Assembly: GCF_020360975.1 (NCBI RefSeq) | Contig: NW_025408671.1 | Span: forward strand, 5,332,001-5,396,000 | Direction: 5' to 3' | Source of the DNA: Hirsutella rhossiliensis | Lineage: Eukaryota; Ascomycota; Sordariomycetes; Hypocreales; Ophiocordycipitaceae | DNA: 64,000 bases | In this document: positions 22,440 through 34,638 of the stretch, in pieces | How positions within the stretch are numbered: the first letter of the stretch is position 1 | How the letters are laid out: each line of letters starts with the position of its first letter | The notes under the pieces: generated by a model | Told to the model about the DNA's origin: nothing | Databases searched by the model: none | The model's input: only the letters and a program-made list of their open reading frames with translations | Program-made: the position numbers and the translations under genes

Positions 22440-23806
22440 ATGAAGCTTGCCATTAATAGGCTGCACGATTATGAGTCTGCAAAGGAACTTTTGGCCGATT
22501 TCCGTGAAAGGTACGACAGAATCGCCCTCAGCACCATAGATCCAGTTAGCTCGGCCATCTTCTTCCATCGGGAAGTATCCTTATTCTTTGAAAAGTACGT
22601 CAATGCGGGCCAGGAGACCATCTTCGGGAAGATTAGCCACTACTACGCCACGGTGGAAACGAACGCCCCGTAGAGGAGGTCATGGCTAGCACCTCGGCTC
22701 TCACTGCGGCCTTCGACGACGAATCCAACTTCATCGCGTACTGTTGCCAAGTGCACTCCCACACGTACACCTGCCTCAAGTATTCTCTCAAGGGGATCGT
22801 CGAACAGGGTACAGATCCACAGAGACGGACAGCCTGCCGCTTCAAAGCACCTTGGAAAATCGTCCACGAGACAGGGTTCACAGAGGACGGCCTGCTTCAG
22901 ATCCGGCGCAACCACCCACTCGTCAATCGGTATAACAAGTCATTGGCGGTCGGCCTTCGCCATAATCACGACGTCTCGATGATCTTGACCAAAACCAAGG
23001 GCCTGGCCATGGTGTACTACATCACGAACTACGCCACCAAACTGGAAACGCCGATGTGGAAACGCATTGCTCTTGCCGCCGAGGTTGCCCGCCAACTTCG
23101 CGAAGCCGGTGGTACGAGGCTTCGCACGCCAGGTCCCACCCTACCCGACGACAGGCAGCAGGTAGTTTTGAATGAAAGCCGTCAGTTCCTGATGAGAACG
23201 GCAAATCGGATCTTCTCCGAGCGACAACTCTCGGCTGTGGAGGTCTGTTACCATCTACTTGGATATGACACCGACTTTACCAACGTGCCGCATTGGTCTT
23301 TCCTGAACCTGACGGCGCTCTACTGGACAATCTTTCGGCTATGGGCGCATCTCCGCCATCAGGCCGGCGAGCTCACGGACGCCGAACAGCCCCCGGAGAC
23401 CATCCCTCTGAGGCAAGGAGGGCGAACCCTTCTATGCCTAGATGTGTACGCCTACCGCGGTCATGTTCTACAAGACTTATGCCTGTATGACTACATGTCA
23501 ATGGTTCACTTGGTGCGTCGAAATGGTCCGAGTGGAGATGAGTCTCGCATTTTTCTCGATGGGCAGGGCTCCGACCGTGACGGCTGGATGCAAAAGCTTC
23601 GACGGCCCGACCAGTACGCCGTCCCGATCTTCCAAGGATACATCAGCGACGACCATGAGGACGATCACCCAGTGTATGTTAAGCGGTACGCTCTAACCCC
23701 GGCACCATTTTGGCTCCGTCTGACTACCTGTGCAGAAATTCTGTCCTACATTTGGCGTTATTCGTCCCTTGGGAAAACTTCATTTCTGAGAGCCAAGGCG
23801 ATATAA
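22440..23806 (+). pseudogene. Helitron D Rep C-terminal part, HUH deleted
   Basis: The frame 22440-22673 ends at VETNAP. Relative to copy E, about 196 bp are then missing, removing ERGSLHLHGLLWL and the following helix region. Reading resumes at 22682 and stays open to 23806. It includes FIAYCCQVHSHTYTCLKY, TGFTEDGLLQIRRNHPLVN and the Y2 motif VYYITNYATK. A frameshift near 23703 leads into the helicase frame. With both HUH histidines gone, nicking activity is not expected, though the element could still be mobilised by another copy. Confidence 0.8.
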
Positions 23807-26054
23807 CCAGCATATGGACGAGGCATCGAGCGGGGCTTTGTCCTCGCCTCCGTTTCCATGTCTCCAATATTTGTCTTTTGAGAAAGTCTGCCGAGGATGC
23901 GCGCAAAGACGCGAAGCTCTGGGCCAGTCGATCGGAGGGCAACGACACAATTGACGTCGAGTACCCACTTGACGCTGGCCGCTGCGAAGAGGAGCCTCCA
24001 GCGATGGCTCATCGTCAGGCCTACAAAGCTCTACTCCAGATTTTGCGAAATGCCGTGCAGGATACAGACGCCACGAAAGACTCACCCGTCCTTGGAGGTT
24101 TAATACGCGATCTGTGCGAAGAGAACCCGGCTGAAGAGGAGCAACCTTTTGTGCAACGTCAGGAGGATTTGTACCGGAATATACCCCATGATCAAGGTGA
24201 CGCCTTGTGCCAATTTCCAATATCTCGAGACGATGTCCAGGCAGCGGCCAAGGCCCAACAACTATTGCATCTTCGGATGCTAGACGACATTGAGGGTGGT
24301 TCTCAGGGGACCATCCTTTCCACGGACGGCGCCGACATCGACGATACCCTAGCTCGCTACGGCGATACGGAAACCACCATTGCGCACCCGGGAAGTGACC
24401 TCAATCAACAAGGGCCTCGAATGCTTGTCGACGTCAGTCCGGTGACTAGCTTCGCGGAGATGGGACACACCGCTGCAGCCACCTTCACACTGAACTATCT
24501 ACAAACCGTGGCCCTTCAACTTGTTTGCGCATTTTTGGACAGGTATACCGCTAATCAGGACTCAGCCGGTCAACATCTTCAATATACCGGCGGGCCGGGT
24601 GGCACAGGAAAGTCGACGATTATCGATGCCCTGAAGGACGTGTTCGCGGCGAGGAACCAACCACATCTTCTGCAGATAACCGGCACATCGGGCAGTTCGG
24701 CGGTCCAGATTGGCGGCACGACGATCCACTCGGCCTGTGGGTTAGATTCCCATCGCGATCCAAACAAGCCGCCTCCCCCCTTTTCGGAGGCGAAGAAATG
24801 GATATGGAAACAGAAGCTGGTACTCGTGATTGACGAGGTCAGTATGCTGGGAGGAGCCACTCTGCACAACGTCAGTCGCCACCTGCAGGCACTCCGTGAC
24901 TGTCCAGACGAGCCGTTTGGTGGGATGCCTGTCGTTCTACTGATGGGAGACTTCTACCAGTTCGCCCCCGTGCGGGAAACAAGCCTCCTGATCAACAGAC
25001 CGCCGGACCGAACACAGACCCCCCTGCGACAAGCGACCATCTCTCACCACAGCGGCTGCAGATTGTGGCATCTGTTCAAAACCGTTGTGCTCCTCGAAGA
25101 CCAAGTCCGCGCACGCAACGATCCCCAACTCCGCGCACTCCTGGATCGAGTCCGTAACGGCCGGCAGACCCAGCAAGATCTGAGCTTGCTCAATGCCAAC
25201 ATTGTAGGACGCTCCCAAATCACCTTCCATGACGGTTTGCGTGCTATAACGCCGCTGAACCGCACCCGCTGGCCCTCAACATGGAAGCCGTCGTGGGCTG
25301 GGCGCGCTTCAACAGGCAGCATATCCGTATCTTTGTCTCGACTCACACCTGGCGCAACGGCACGCTTTCTCCAAACATCGTAGCGCGAACCATAGGACAA
25401 GGTGACAACTCCGCTTGCAAGGTCCCCGGCGTCTTCTTCTACGCCCAGGGCATGCCTGTGGTTGTGAACAAGAACATCTACACTGGCTTGAAAGTTGTGA
25501 ATGGGGCCGACTTTACTGCCGTGGACGTAATACTCGATCCCAATCACCCAGGATACCACTTGGCGGATGACGTGACCATCCACTTCGGGCCACCGCTCGG
25601 CATTCTTCTGCAGTCCGAGGAGACGAAGGCCTTGGCGATACCGTCCCTCCCGGTGGGGACGGTACTCATCCGCCCCATGTCACATACACTTGATTTGACT
25701 AACTCTCACTTCAAATTCTTGTCGGCAAGATGCACGCGACGTGGATTGCCCGTCGTACCAGCGTTCGTCCTCACCGATTACAAAGCCCAGGGTAAAACGT
25801 TCGTGGAAGTACTGTTGGAGCTGCGTGGAAATCGTGTGACCAATGGTGAACCCTCCAGGTGCGATTTTACGAGCCTCTATGTGCAACTGTCCAGGTGCAC
25901 CTCGCTTCGGGGCATCAAGCTTCTTGGTCCTGTGAGACAGCATGATTTCATTGGCAATGGGCTGGATCCGGCCATAATTGATGGAATGCAGAGACTCAAG
26001 AACTTGGCCGCAGAAACGAGACGGTTATACGAGGACCAGGGTTTCGAAAAGTAG
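23710..26054 (+). pseudogene. Helitron D PIF1-type helicase, single frameshift
   Basis: The most complete helicase in the window. The frame 23710-25383 carries Walker A GGPGGTGKS (near residue 295), VIDEVSMLGG, GDFYQFAPV and the region up to NRTRW. One missing base near 25272 shifts the rest into 25281-26054, which carries LTDYKAQGKTF and YVQLSRCTSLRGI and ends RRLYEDQGFEK at 26054. All SF1B motifs are present. The conserved sequence just after the stop, AGTATACTAACCATCC, is shared with copies B and C. Confidence 0.85.
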
Positions 26055-26118
26055 TGGTAGTATACTAACCATCCTGATAGTTTGACCTTTGCACGTCGTA
26101 ACGCGGCAGGTAAACGTC

Positions 26119-26789
26119 CTACACTTCATAAGGTGACCGGACCGCACCCCAGTCGTCTGGATCTCGCTCCCCTCCCTTCCCAGGGCGTATGCGCTTTTGC
26201 TCCTTACAATAATTTACCCACCATTCCTCGAACGCGTGACGGCTATAAAGCCATCTCGGCGGCCCGTCTCCTCCCGAACAGGTCCAGGATGTGGTCGCAG
26301 AACATCCACACGCCTTCAAGATGCTGCGGATAAAATGGCCTCCTGTCCTTGCGCGCGACCACGACGGTGCCAACTTGTGACTGCCATTCTGGAGGTGCAA
26401 ACCCGAGTCGGCATCAATATTAAGGTACGTAGCAATCTGGTTGTCGAGGTCTGCCTCGTTGGCGGACTGAGTCCCCGTCCGATAGAGGACCAGCGGGACC
26501 TCGATGAGCGCTGGGACGGAGGGCACCGACTGCGAAAACACATCATGATTCGCAGGGATTGCAGTGGCAGACCAAAGGGGAAACTTGCGTTTCTCTGCCT
26601 CGCATCGGACAATGACAGCTTCAACTTGCCCTGAGTTGCTGTGCATTTCCCTCAAACCTGATGTACCCAACGCCGGGAGGCATGCGTGGGCGGCGGGGTG
26701 GGTGTTGCCGCTGGCGCTTGCTGGGGCGATGCCTCTGGCTCCGAATCGGTGTCGATGTTGTCCCACCTTGAATAATCAATCGGAGGCAT
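26119..26789 (-). pseudogene. Helitron D cargo gene (MPPIDYSRWD family), frame-disrupted
   Basis: Same unrecognised family as in C and E, antisense to the helicase and convergent with it. It starts MPPIDYSRWDNIDTDSEPE at 26789. The N-terminal frame ends after about 45 residues. A second frame (26119-26766) reads VEAVIVRCEAEKRKFPLW and then shifts again. The C-terminal part PPRWLYSRHAFEEWW and PDDWGAVRSPYEV is present. Length and breaks resemble the copy in C. No function can be assigned. Confidence 0.6.
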
Positions 26790-27033
26790 TGGGTCGATTC
26801 TTGACAAATTGTTCCACTTCACTGCATGATTCACGAACGGTTCGGACTCCTTCGCCATTCGAGATGAAGGCTGGCTCCTTAGACTTTCCTTTCCATTGCG
26901 TCCTTACCCCGCCCTCAACCCACCATGTTGTAGCGGGGTAAGATGGCGTCCAAGCAGCCACACTATCAGAGCAAGCCGCATCTTCTTCTCAACAGACCTG
27001 TCAGTGTGAAAACCAAACTGAATGCTCCAGTCC

Positions 27034-27079
27034 CGTTCCTCAAGGCATTGGCGGACCCTGAAAGGGGCCGGTCTCCTGT
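27034..27079 (+). repeat. Helitron D 3' terminus
   Basis: CGTTCCTCAAGGCAT (27034-27048), then the GC-rich hairpin ending GGTCTCCTG. A 32-bp spacer, half of it TA repeats (27080-27111), separates it from the 5' terminus of copy E. Confidence 0.75.
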
Positions 27080-27716
27080 TATATTATATATATATCGCCC
27101 TTCCCCCTCCTATGCCTTGAGGAACGAAGAGACGAAAGGATCCTTCTTCCGCCCCCTCCGTAAGCTCGGGCCACTTAGCGCCCCGTGCGAGCTGCGCCAG
27201 CCTTCACCGCCACCTTCCACTCGGCTTCATGCCTTTCCCGAGCCACACAACAACTTCTCCCCTCCCTCTTTTTCCGTTCTCGCCTCCACCGCCCGCGTTG
27301 ACCGCTCCGGCTCCGGCCCCGCCGGCCCCGCTGCCCGGCCCGAGACGGTCTACCCCAGAAATCGACGTCATGGGGCCCTTGTCGTATGGGCAAGGACGCC
27401 ATCCACTCCGCCAAGAACTGTACAACACATGATTGGCCCTCCCGTTTTGCGGGATGCTTCTAACCCTAAGCCCCTCACTTCGTAACCGCCGCCATCCCCT
27501 GCGATAGCGGAGCCATGAACCCGACGTCTCCGTCTGCCCATCTATCCTTCACGCAAGCACCTCTGAGCTTCGGCAGACTACCCCGTCCATGAGCATTCGA
27601 AACCTTTGCTGAGTTTCTCGATCACATGTCGTGGTCGCCGTCTTGCTCCCAGGTGCCAGTAATAGACTGTTTCTTTCCTTCTTCCATGCACTCGTTCGGA
27701 ACCATCCCCTTGCACC

Positions 27717-29090
27717 ATGCCGCGAGAACACCCAGCCACGGTCTCACCCGAAGAGGTTCGCCGCACCTTAAGGGATCTTGAATCGCGCCGGTCCTATCAG
27801 CGCCGGTCACAGACTGTCAGAGTTCCCCATGACGAGATCCTCCGTGTCTTGCACGATATGGATCGCCGGCGCGCCGAAGACCAAACCCGCCGCCGTGAAG
27901 CTCAATACCAATATGCCGCACACACGCAGCCGCCAGCCACTCCATCACCAAAACGACCTAGAGAAGAGCAAGCACTTCCCACTCCACCGCCCACGCAGCC
28001 AAGGCGCCCCCCAAAAAGGCCCCGGCCGATGCGAGAAACCGTTCAACTCCAGCGGGACTCTGTCGAGTCCACTCTACATCACTATGACGCCTGTTTCCGC
28101 GTCAAGGAGCTTGCGTCATCAACGCGATCCTGGTGCCACGAAGTTCCACTTGCCCTTCAGGTTGAGGCCTCCAAGTCTTTCTACCAAGCGTTTACGGACG
28201 AGAGGACGTTGCCGGTCTCCCACTGCGTCTTCTGCTACAGGAAGACATCGCCTTGCGAACTCACCACCATGCAGTGGAGGGGTCGTCTGTCACCCTTGCT
28301 GCTACAGACGGCCATGGCTCTCCAGGAGTGTGATGCGTGCCTTCCGTCGCACGAGGGCGCCGGAGTTGACGTGTGCCGCGAGTGTCGCGCCAGCTTCGAC
28401 AGTGGGCGGCTGCCTAAGGCCTGCTCGGTCAACAACATGGCCATCGGTTGTGAGCACCGGTACCCCGAAGAGCTTGATGACCTCTCTCCCGTCGAAGAGA
28501 GACTCATTGCCCTGCATGCACCTTTTGGCTATATCACTAAGTTCACCGTCGACAACAAGACCCGTTCGGGAATCAGTTACCGCAAGCACGTGAAAGGACA
28601 TATTGTCGTCTTTCCGAACAAAGTGGACGATCTCGTGGCCACGGTTCTTCCTCATCCCTTGCTGCAGGCCATCGAGAACATTCACGTCTCTTGGAGCGGT
28701 TCGGCTAAGCCTGGCTCCGCAGACGTCAGAAACCTGCTTCAGGTGCGCAAATCTCGAGTGGCAGCTGCCTTGGCATGGCTACAAAGGAACAACCCGCTTT
28801 ATGAGGGTATCGCAATCAACCAAGCAGAGATGGACGGCTGGCAGTATGCCGACGGCTCCACTGTTCCGACCGTCATCATGGACCGCATGCGAAGAGAGGA
28901 ACCGTCGACTGTTGAGAAGACACAAACGGACCACATAGTCCCGGACACCGATCGAGGCTTGCAGGAAAACAGCTTTAGAAGCATCGATGAACTGGTGAAC
29001 TCGATCGATCCTACTTTCATCGCCGAATCTTGCGATTTGAACTGTACTCTGTCGACCGAGCAGACTCAACCTCTCCTGGTGAGCCGGTGA
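27717..29090 (+). pseudogene. Helitron E N-terminal Cys-rich (DUF6570-like) segment
   Basis: Open for 457 codons from MPREHPATVSPEEV at 27717. One Pro-rich repeat unit is followed by CVFC near residue 170, CDAC near 205, CREC near 220, the core LSPVEERLIALHAPFGY near 250, and the acidic linker. It ends at TQPLLVSR, where one base is missing relative to TQPSPGEP in the other copies. This is the cleanest N-terminal module in the window and shows that the module itself reads without introns. Confidence 0.85.
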
Positions 29091-31346
29091 CTCTTGTCCC
29101 CGACTCGGCTGCCATCGGCCAGGAAGTGGACACTGTCTGTGAGACGTCTACATCCGGCATGTTTCCTCTCGATGGTCCGGCTGCCTTCGCCGAGTCCGAT
29201 AAACTGTCGTTTCTGGCCGACATCGTCAACGCCAATCCGGATCGACATGGCAACTCTGTGCTGTGCGTTATGCAGGTCCAAACTACGGAGACCAGCCGTT
29301 TGTCCGAGTAGAGCGTGGTGCGGATTTTGCAGACAACCTGCACGAAGATTTCTTCCCTCGAACATTTCCGAAGCTTTTCCCGTGGGGAAGGGGCGGCCCG
29401 AAATCGAAGTGCGACTCGAGTCACAAACGACAAGGCGGCCCTGCCGACCGTCGTCCGAATCACTCGCTTAATTACTGGGCCAAATACGTATTGCAACGGC
29501 ATGGAGGCCGGTTCGCCACCCATCCTGTCTTTTGTTTCTTAGTATTCAACACCCTCCTTCGCTCCTCCAACCGCCGCATCAGCATGGTTCGTGTCGCTAA
29601 AGATTCCTTCAACAGGTTTGAGCAGGCCTATGCGAACTTGACCGAGGACCGACTGAAGAGGGCCGAGGCGGAGATGCGGGAGACAAGGACTACGTCGGAC
29701 CCCGACATATCGCTCTTGCTCCGCGAGCTGTCGATTTTGGTCATGCACAGCCGCTCTCCAACGAATCCCGTCTGCTTATGCGGAGGAAGATCCAAGCTCT
29801 GGACATTTGGGCCGGTATGCCTGCAATCTGGATTACCATCAGTCCCAACGACATAAATAATCCGGTAAAGATGAAGCTTGCCATTCATAGGCTCCATGAT
29901 TATGAGTCTGCAAAGGAGCTTTTGGCCGATCTCCGTGAAAGGTACGACAGAATCGCCCTCAGCACCATGGATCCGGTCAGCTCGGCCATCTTCTTCCACC
30001 GAGAAATATCTCTATTCTTTGACAAATACGTGAACACAGGCCAGGAATCGATCTTCGGGAAGATCAGCCACTACTACGCCACGGTGGAAACGAACGAGCG
30101 AGGCAGCCTCCACTTGCATGGACTCCTCTGGCTGGACGGCAACATGCGGTTACCGAACCTGATGGACGACATGGCCAATCCCGCGGAAGAATCGTATCGT
30201 GCCCAGGTGATCCGGTATGTAGACTCTGTCTTTCACGAGTGTTTAGACGAAGATGCCGGAAAAGCCGTGCGACAACAGAGGAAGCCCATCGATCCCGTGG
30301 AGGAGGTCATGACCAGCTCCTCGGCTCTCACTGCGGCCTTCGAAGACGAATCCAACTTCATCGCGTACTGTTGCCAAGTGCACTCCACACGTACACCTGC
30401 CTCAAGTATTCTCTGAAGGGTATCGTCGAACAGGGTGCAGATCCACAGAGACGGACAGCCTGCCGCTTCAAGGCACCGTGGAAGATCGTCGAGGAGACAG
30501 GGTTCACAGAGGACGGTCTGCTTCAGATCCGGCGCAATCACCCACTCGTCAACCGGTATAACAAGTCATTGGCGGTCGGCCTTCGCCACAATCACGACGT
30601 CTCGATGATCTTGACCAAAACCAAGGGCCTGGCCATGGTGTACTACATCACGAACTACGCCACCAAACTGGATACGCCGATGTGGAAGCGCATTGCTCTC
30701 GCCGCCGAGGTTGCCCGCCAACTCCGCGAAGCCGGTCGTCCGACGTCTCGCGCACCAGATCCCGCCCTGCCCGACAACAGGCAGCAGGCAGTGTTGAACG
30801 AAAGCCGTCAATTCCTGATGAGAACGGCAAATCGGATCTTCTCCGAGCGACAACTCTCGGCCGTAGAGGTCTGTTACCACCTCCTTGGATATGATACCGA
30901 CTTTACCAACGTGCCGCATTGGTCTTTCCTGAACCTGACGGCGCTCTATTGGGCAATCTTTCGGCTATGGGCACATCTCCGCCATCAGGCCGGCGAGCTG
31001 ACGGACGCTGAACAGCCCGCGGAGACAATCCCTCTGAGGCAAGGAGGGCGAACCCTATTATGCCTGGAGGCGTACGCCTACCGCGGTCATGTTCTACAAG
31101 ACTTATGCCTGTATGACTACATGTCAATGATTCATTTGGTGCGTCGAAAAGGTCGGAGTGAAGACGACTCAGATTTTTCTCGATGGCCAGGATTCCGACT
31201 GTGACGACTGGATGCAAAAGCTTCGACGGCCCGACCAGTACGCCACCCCGATCTTCCAAGGATACATCAGCGACGACCATGAGGACGATCACCCAGTCTA
31301 TATTAAGCGGTACGCTCTAAACCCCCACCGTTTTGGCTCTATCTGA
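29030..31346 (+). pseudogene. Helitron E Rep (HUH/Y2) segment
   Basis: Five frames in order. 29030-29311 is the linker. 29263-29856 carries FCFLVFNTLLRSSNRRIS. 29778-30416 carries the HUH motif HLHGLLWL and ends in CCQVHSTRTP. 30239-31204 carries HTYTCLKY and the Y2 motif VYYITNYATK. 31158-31346 is the linker before the helicase. Each break is a one- or two-base length change relative to another copy. No in-frame nonsense substitution was found in this stretch. Confidence 0.8.
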
Positions 31347-33682
31347 TAGCCCGTGCAGAAATTCGGTCCTACACTTGGCGTTATTCGTCCCTTGGGAGAA
31401 CTTTATTTCTGAGAGCCAAGGCGACATAACCGACATATGGACGACGCATCGATCTGGGCTTTGTCCCCGCCTCCGTTTCCATGTCTCCAACATTGGTCTT
31501 TTGAGAAAATCTGCCGAAGACGCGCGCAAGGACGCGAAGCTCTGGGCCAGTCGATCGGAAGGTGACGACACAATTGACGTCGAGTACCCACTTGACGATG
31601 GCCGCTACGAGGAGGAGCCTCCAGCGATGGCTCATCGTCAGGCCTACAGAGCTCTACTCCAGATTTTGCGAAATGCCGTGCAGCAAACGGACGCCACGAA
31701 AGACTCACCCGTCCTTGGAGGCCTAATACGCGATCTGTGCGAAGAGAACCCGGCGGAAGATGAGCAACCTTTGGTGCAACGTCAGGAGGATTCGTACCGG
31801 AATATACCCCATGATCAAGGTGATGCCTTGTGCCAATTTCCAATATCTCGAGACGATGTCCAAGCAGCGGCCAAGGCCCAACAGCTAATGCATCTTCGGA
31901 TGCTTGACGACATTGAGTGGTTCTCAGGGGACCATGCTTTCCGCGGATGGCGCCGACGTCGACGATACCCTAGCTCGCTACGGCGATACGGAGTCCGCTG
32001 CTGCGCTCCCGGGCAGCGACCTCAATGAACAAGGCCCTCGGATGCTTGTCGACGTCAGTCCGGCAACTAGCTTCGCGGAGATGGGACGCACCACCGCGGC
32101 CAGCTTTACACTGAACTATCTACAGACCATGGCCCTTCAACTCGTTTGCCTGTTTCTGGACAAGTATACTGCCAATCCGGACTCAGCGGGTCAGCATCTT
32201 CAATACACCGGCGGGCCGGGTGGCACGGGAAAGTCGAGGATTATCGATGCCCTGAAGGACGTGTTCGCGGCGAGGAACCAGCCGCATCTTCTGCAGATAA
32301 CCGGCACATCGGGCAGTTCGGCGGCCCAGATTGGCGGCACGACGATCCACTCGGCCTGTGGGTTAGATTCCCATCGCGATCCAAACAAACCGCCTCCCCC
32401 CTTCTCGGAGGCGAAGAAGTGGATCTGGAAACAGAAGCTGGTACTCGTGATTGACGAGGTCAGTATGCTTGGAGGAGCCACTCTGCACAACGTCAGTCGT
32501 CACCTGCAGGCACTCCGTGACTGCCCGGACGAACCATTTGGCGGGATGCCCGTCGTTCTACTGATGGGAGACTTCTACCAGTTCGCCCCCCGTGCGGGAA
32601 ACAAGCCTACTAATCATCACACCGCCGGACCGAACAGAGACCCCCCCCTGCGACAAGCGACCATCTCTCACCACAGCGGCTGCAGATTGTGGCATCTGTT
32701 CAAAACCGTGGTGCTCCTCGAAGACCAAGTCCGCGCACGCAACGATCCCCAACTCCGTGCACTCCTGGATCGAGTTCGTAACGGGCGCCAGACCCATGAA
32801 GATCTGATCTTGCTCAATGCCAACATTGTAGGACGCTCGCAAATCACCTTCCACGATGGTTTGCGTGCTATAACGCCGCTGAACCGCACCCGGTGGGCCC
32901 TCAACATGGAAGCTGTCGTTGGCTGGGCGCGCTTCAACCAGCGGCATATCCGTATCTTTGTCTCGACTCACACCTGGCGTAGCGGCACGCTTTCTCCAGA
33001 CATCGTGGCGCGAACCATCGGACAAGGCGACGACTCTGCCTGCAAAGTCCCCGGCGTCTTATTCTACGCCCAGGGCATACCCGTGGTTGTGAACAAGAAC
33101 ATCTACACTGGCCTGAAGGTTGTGAATGGGGCCGACTTTACTGCCGTGGATGTAATAATCGATCCCAATCACCCGGGATACTGCTTGGCAGATGACGTGA
33201 CCATCCACTTCGGGCCACCGCTCGGCATTCTTCTGCAGTCCGAGGAGACGAAGGCCTTGGCGATACCGTCCCTCCCGGTGGGGACGGTACTCATCCGACC
33301 CATGTCGCATACGCTCGATTCGACTAACTCTCACTTCAAATTCTTGTCGGCAAGATGCACGCGACGTGGATTACCCGTTGCGCCAGCGTTCGTCCTCACT
33401 GACTATAAATCCCAGGGTAAAACGTTCGTGGAGGTACTCTTGGAGCTGCGTGGAAATCGTGTGACCAATGGTGAACCCTCCAAATGCGATTTCACGAGCC
33501 TCTATGTTCAACTGTCCAGGTGTACTACGCTCCATGGCATCAAACTCCTCAGTCCCGTGAGATACCAGGATTTTATTGACAATACGCTAGATCGAGCCAT
33601 GCTTGATGGAATGCGCAAAATCACAAACTTGGCGGCGCAAACGAGACGGGCATATGAGGGTGGCGGTTCAGAAAAGCAGTGA
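31333..33682 (+). pseudogene. Helitron E PIF1-type helicase segment
   Basis: The frame 31333-32028 is the linker. The frame 31904-33682 (592 codons) holds the full helicase: Walker A GGPGGTGKS near residue 103, VIDEVSMLGG near 183, GDFYQFAP near 222, LTDYKSQGKTF near 500 and YVQLSRCTTLHGI near 535. Just after QFAP about 20 residues differ from copy D (RAGNKPTNHH instead of VRETSLLINR) because of two compensating indels. The end, EGGGSEKQ, differs from QGFEK in C and D, and the conserved sequence after the stop is also altered. Confidence 0.85.
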
Positions 33683-33729
33683 CAGTGGTCAATCCGATCG
33701 TTCATGTCGCCTTTTCGTGCGTACAAGAG

Positions 33730-34402
33730 TCACACCTGATAAGGTGACCGGGCCGCACGCCAATCGTCTGGATCTCGCTCCCCTCCCTTCCCAGGACGTA
33801 AGCGCTTTTGCTCCTCACAATAATTTACCCACCATTTCTCGAACGCCTGGCGGCTGTAAAGCCATCTCGGCGGCCCGTCTCCTTCCCCGAACAGGTCCAA
33901 GATGTGGTCGCAGAACATCCACACTCCTTCAAGATGCTGCGGATAAAATGGCCTCCTGTCCTTGCGCGCGACCACGACGGTGCCAACTTGTGACTGCCAT
34001 TCTGGAGGTGCAAACCCGGAGTCGGCATCAATATTGAGGTACGTAGCAATCTGGTTGTCGAGGTCTGCCTCGTTGACGGACTGAGTCCCCGTCCGATAGA
34101 GGACCAGCGGGACCTCGATGAGCGCTGGGACGGAGGGCACCGACTGCGAAAACATATCATGATTCGCAGGGATTGTAGTGGCAGACCAGAGGGAAACTTG
34201 CGTTTCTCGGCCTCGCATCGGACAATGACAGCTTCGACATGCCCCGACTTGCTGTGCGTTTCCCTCAAACCTGACGTACCCATCGGCGGCGAGGCATGCG
34301 TGGCCGGCGGGTGGGTTTTGCCGCTGGCGCTTGCTGGGGCGATGTCTCTGGCTCCGAATCGGTGTCGATGTTGTCCCACTTTGAGTAATCAATCGGAGGC
34401 AT
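33730..34402 (-). pseudogene. Helitron E cargo gene (MPPIDYSKWD family), near-intact C-terminal part
   Basis: Starts MPPIDYSKWDNIDTDSEPE at 34402. It shifts frame near residue 30, after which a single frame runs from about 34300 to the stop at 33730. That frame passes through FEGNAQQVGACRSCHCPM, SLWSATTIPANH, IEVPLVLYRTGTQS, ATYLNIDADSGFAPPEWQ, GTVVVARKDRRPFYPQHLEG, PRWLYSRQAFEKWWVNY and DPDDWRAARSPYQV. This is the most continuous version of the family here. The strong conservation of the C-terminal part between copies suggests it was coding until recently. Confidence 0.65.
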
Positions 34403-34507
34403 TGGGTCGATTCTTGACAAATTGTTACCCTTTACTGCATAATTCGCAACGGTTCGGACTCCTTCGACCTTCAAGATGATGGCTCCTGAAAAGGCTCCAT
34501 TACGTCC

Positions 34508-34545
34508 TTACCCCGCCCTAAGCCTATCGTGTTGTGGCGGGGTAA
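34508..34545. repeat. Hairpin between cargo gene and Helitron 3' end
   Basis: A perfect 10-bp inverted repeat, TTACCCCGCC / GGCGGGGTAA, with an 18-nt loop. Degenerate versions lie at the same place in D (near 26904-26942) and C (near 12550-12591). It sits upstream of the cargo gene, so it could be part of its promoter or of the element's 3' structure. Confidence 0.65.
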
Positions 34546-34638
34546 AACGGCGTCCAAGCAGCCACACTATCGGGAGCAAGCCTCATCTTTCCTTCCAACA
34601 GACTTGTCAGTGTCAAACCAAACCGATTGCTTCAGTCC

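Larger units (their letters stand above)
19924..27079 (+). mobile_element. Helitron copy D (HUH motif deleted)
   Basis: A Helitron on the plus strand, about 7.2 kb, from the head-to-head junction to the 3' hairpin ending near 27079. Its leader is only about 350 bp. It has the longest uninterrupted frames of the five, but a deletion of about 196 bp near 22666 removes the HUH motif, so its own Rep cannot be active. The helicase is nearly intact. The cargo gene (MPPIDYSRWD) is antisense at 26119-26789. Confidence 0.85.
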
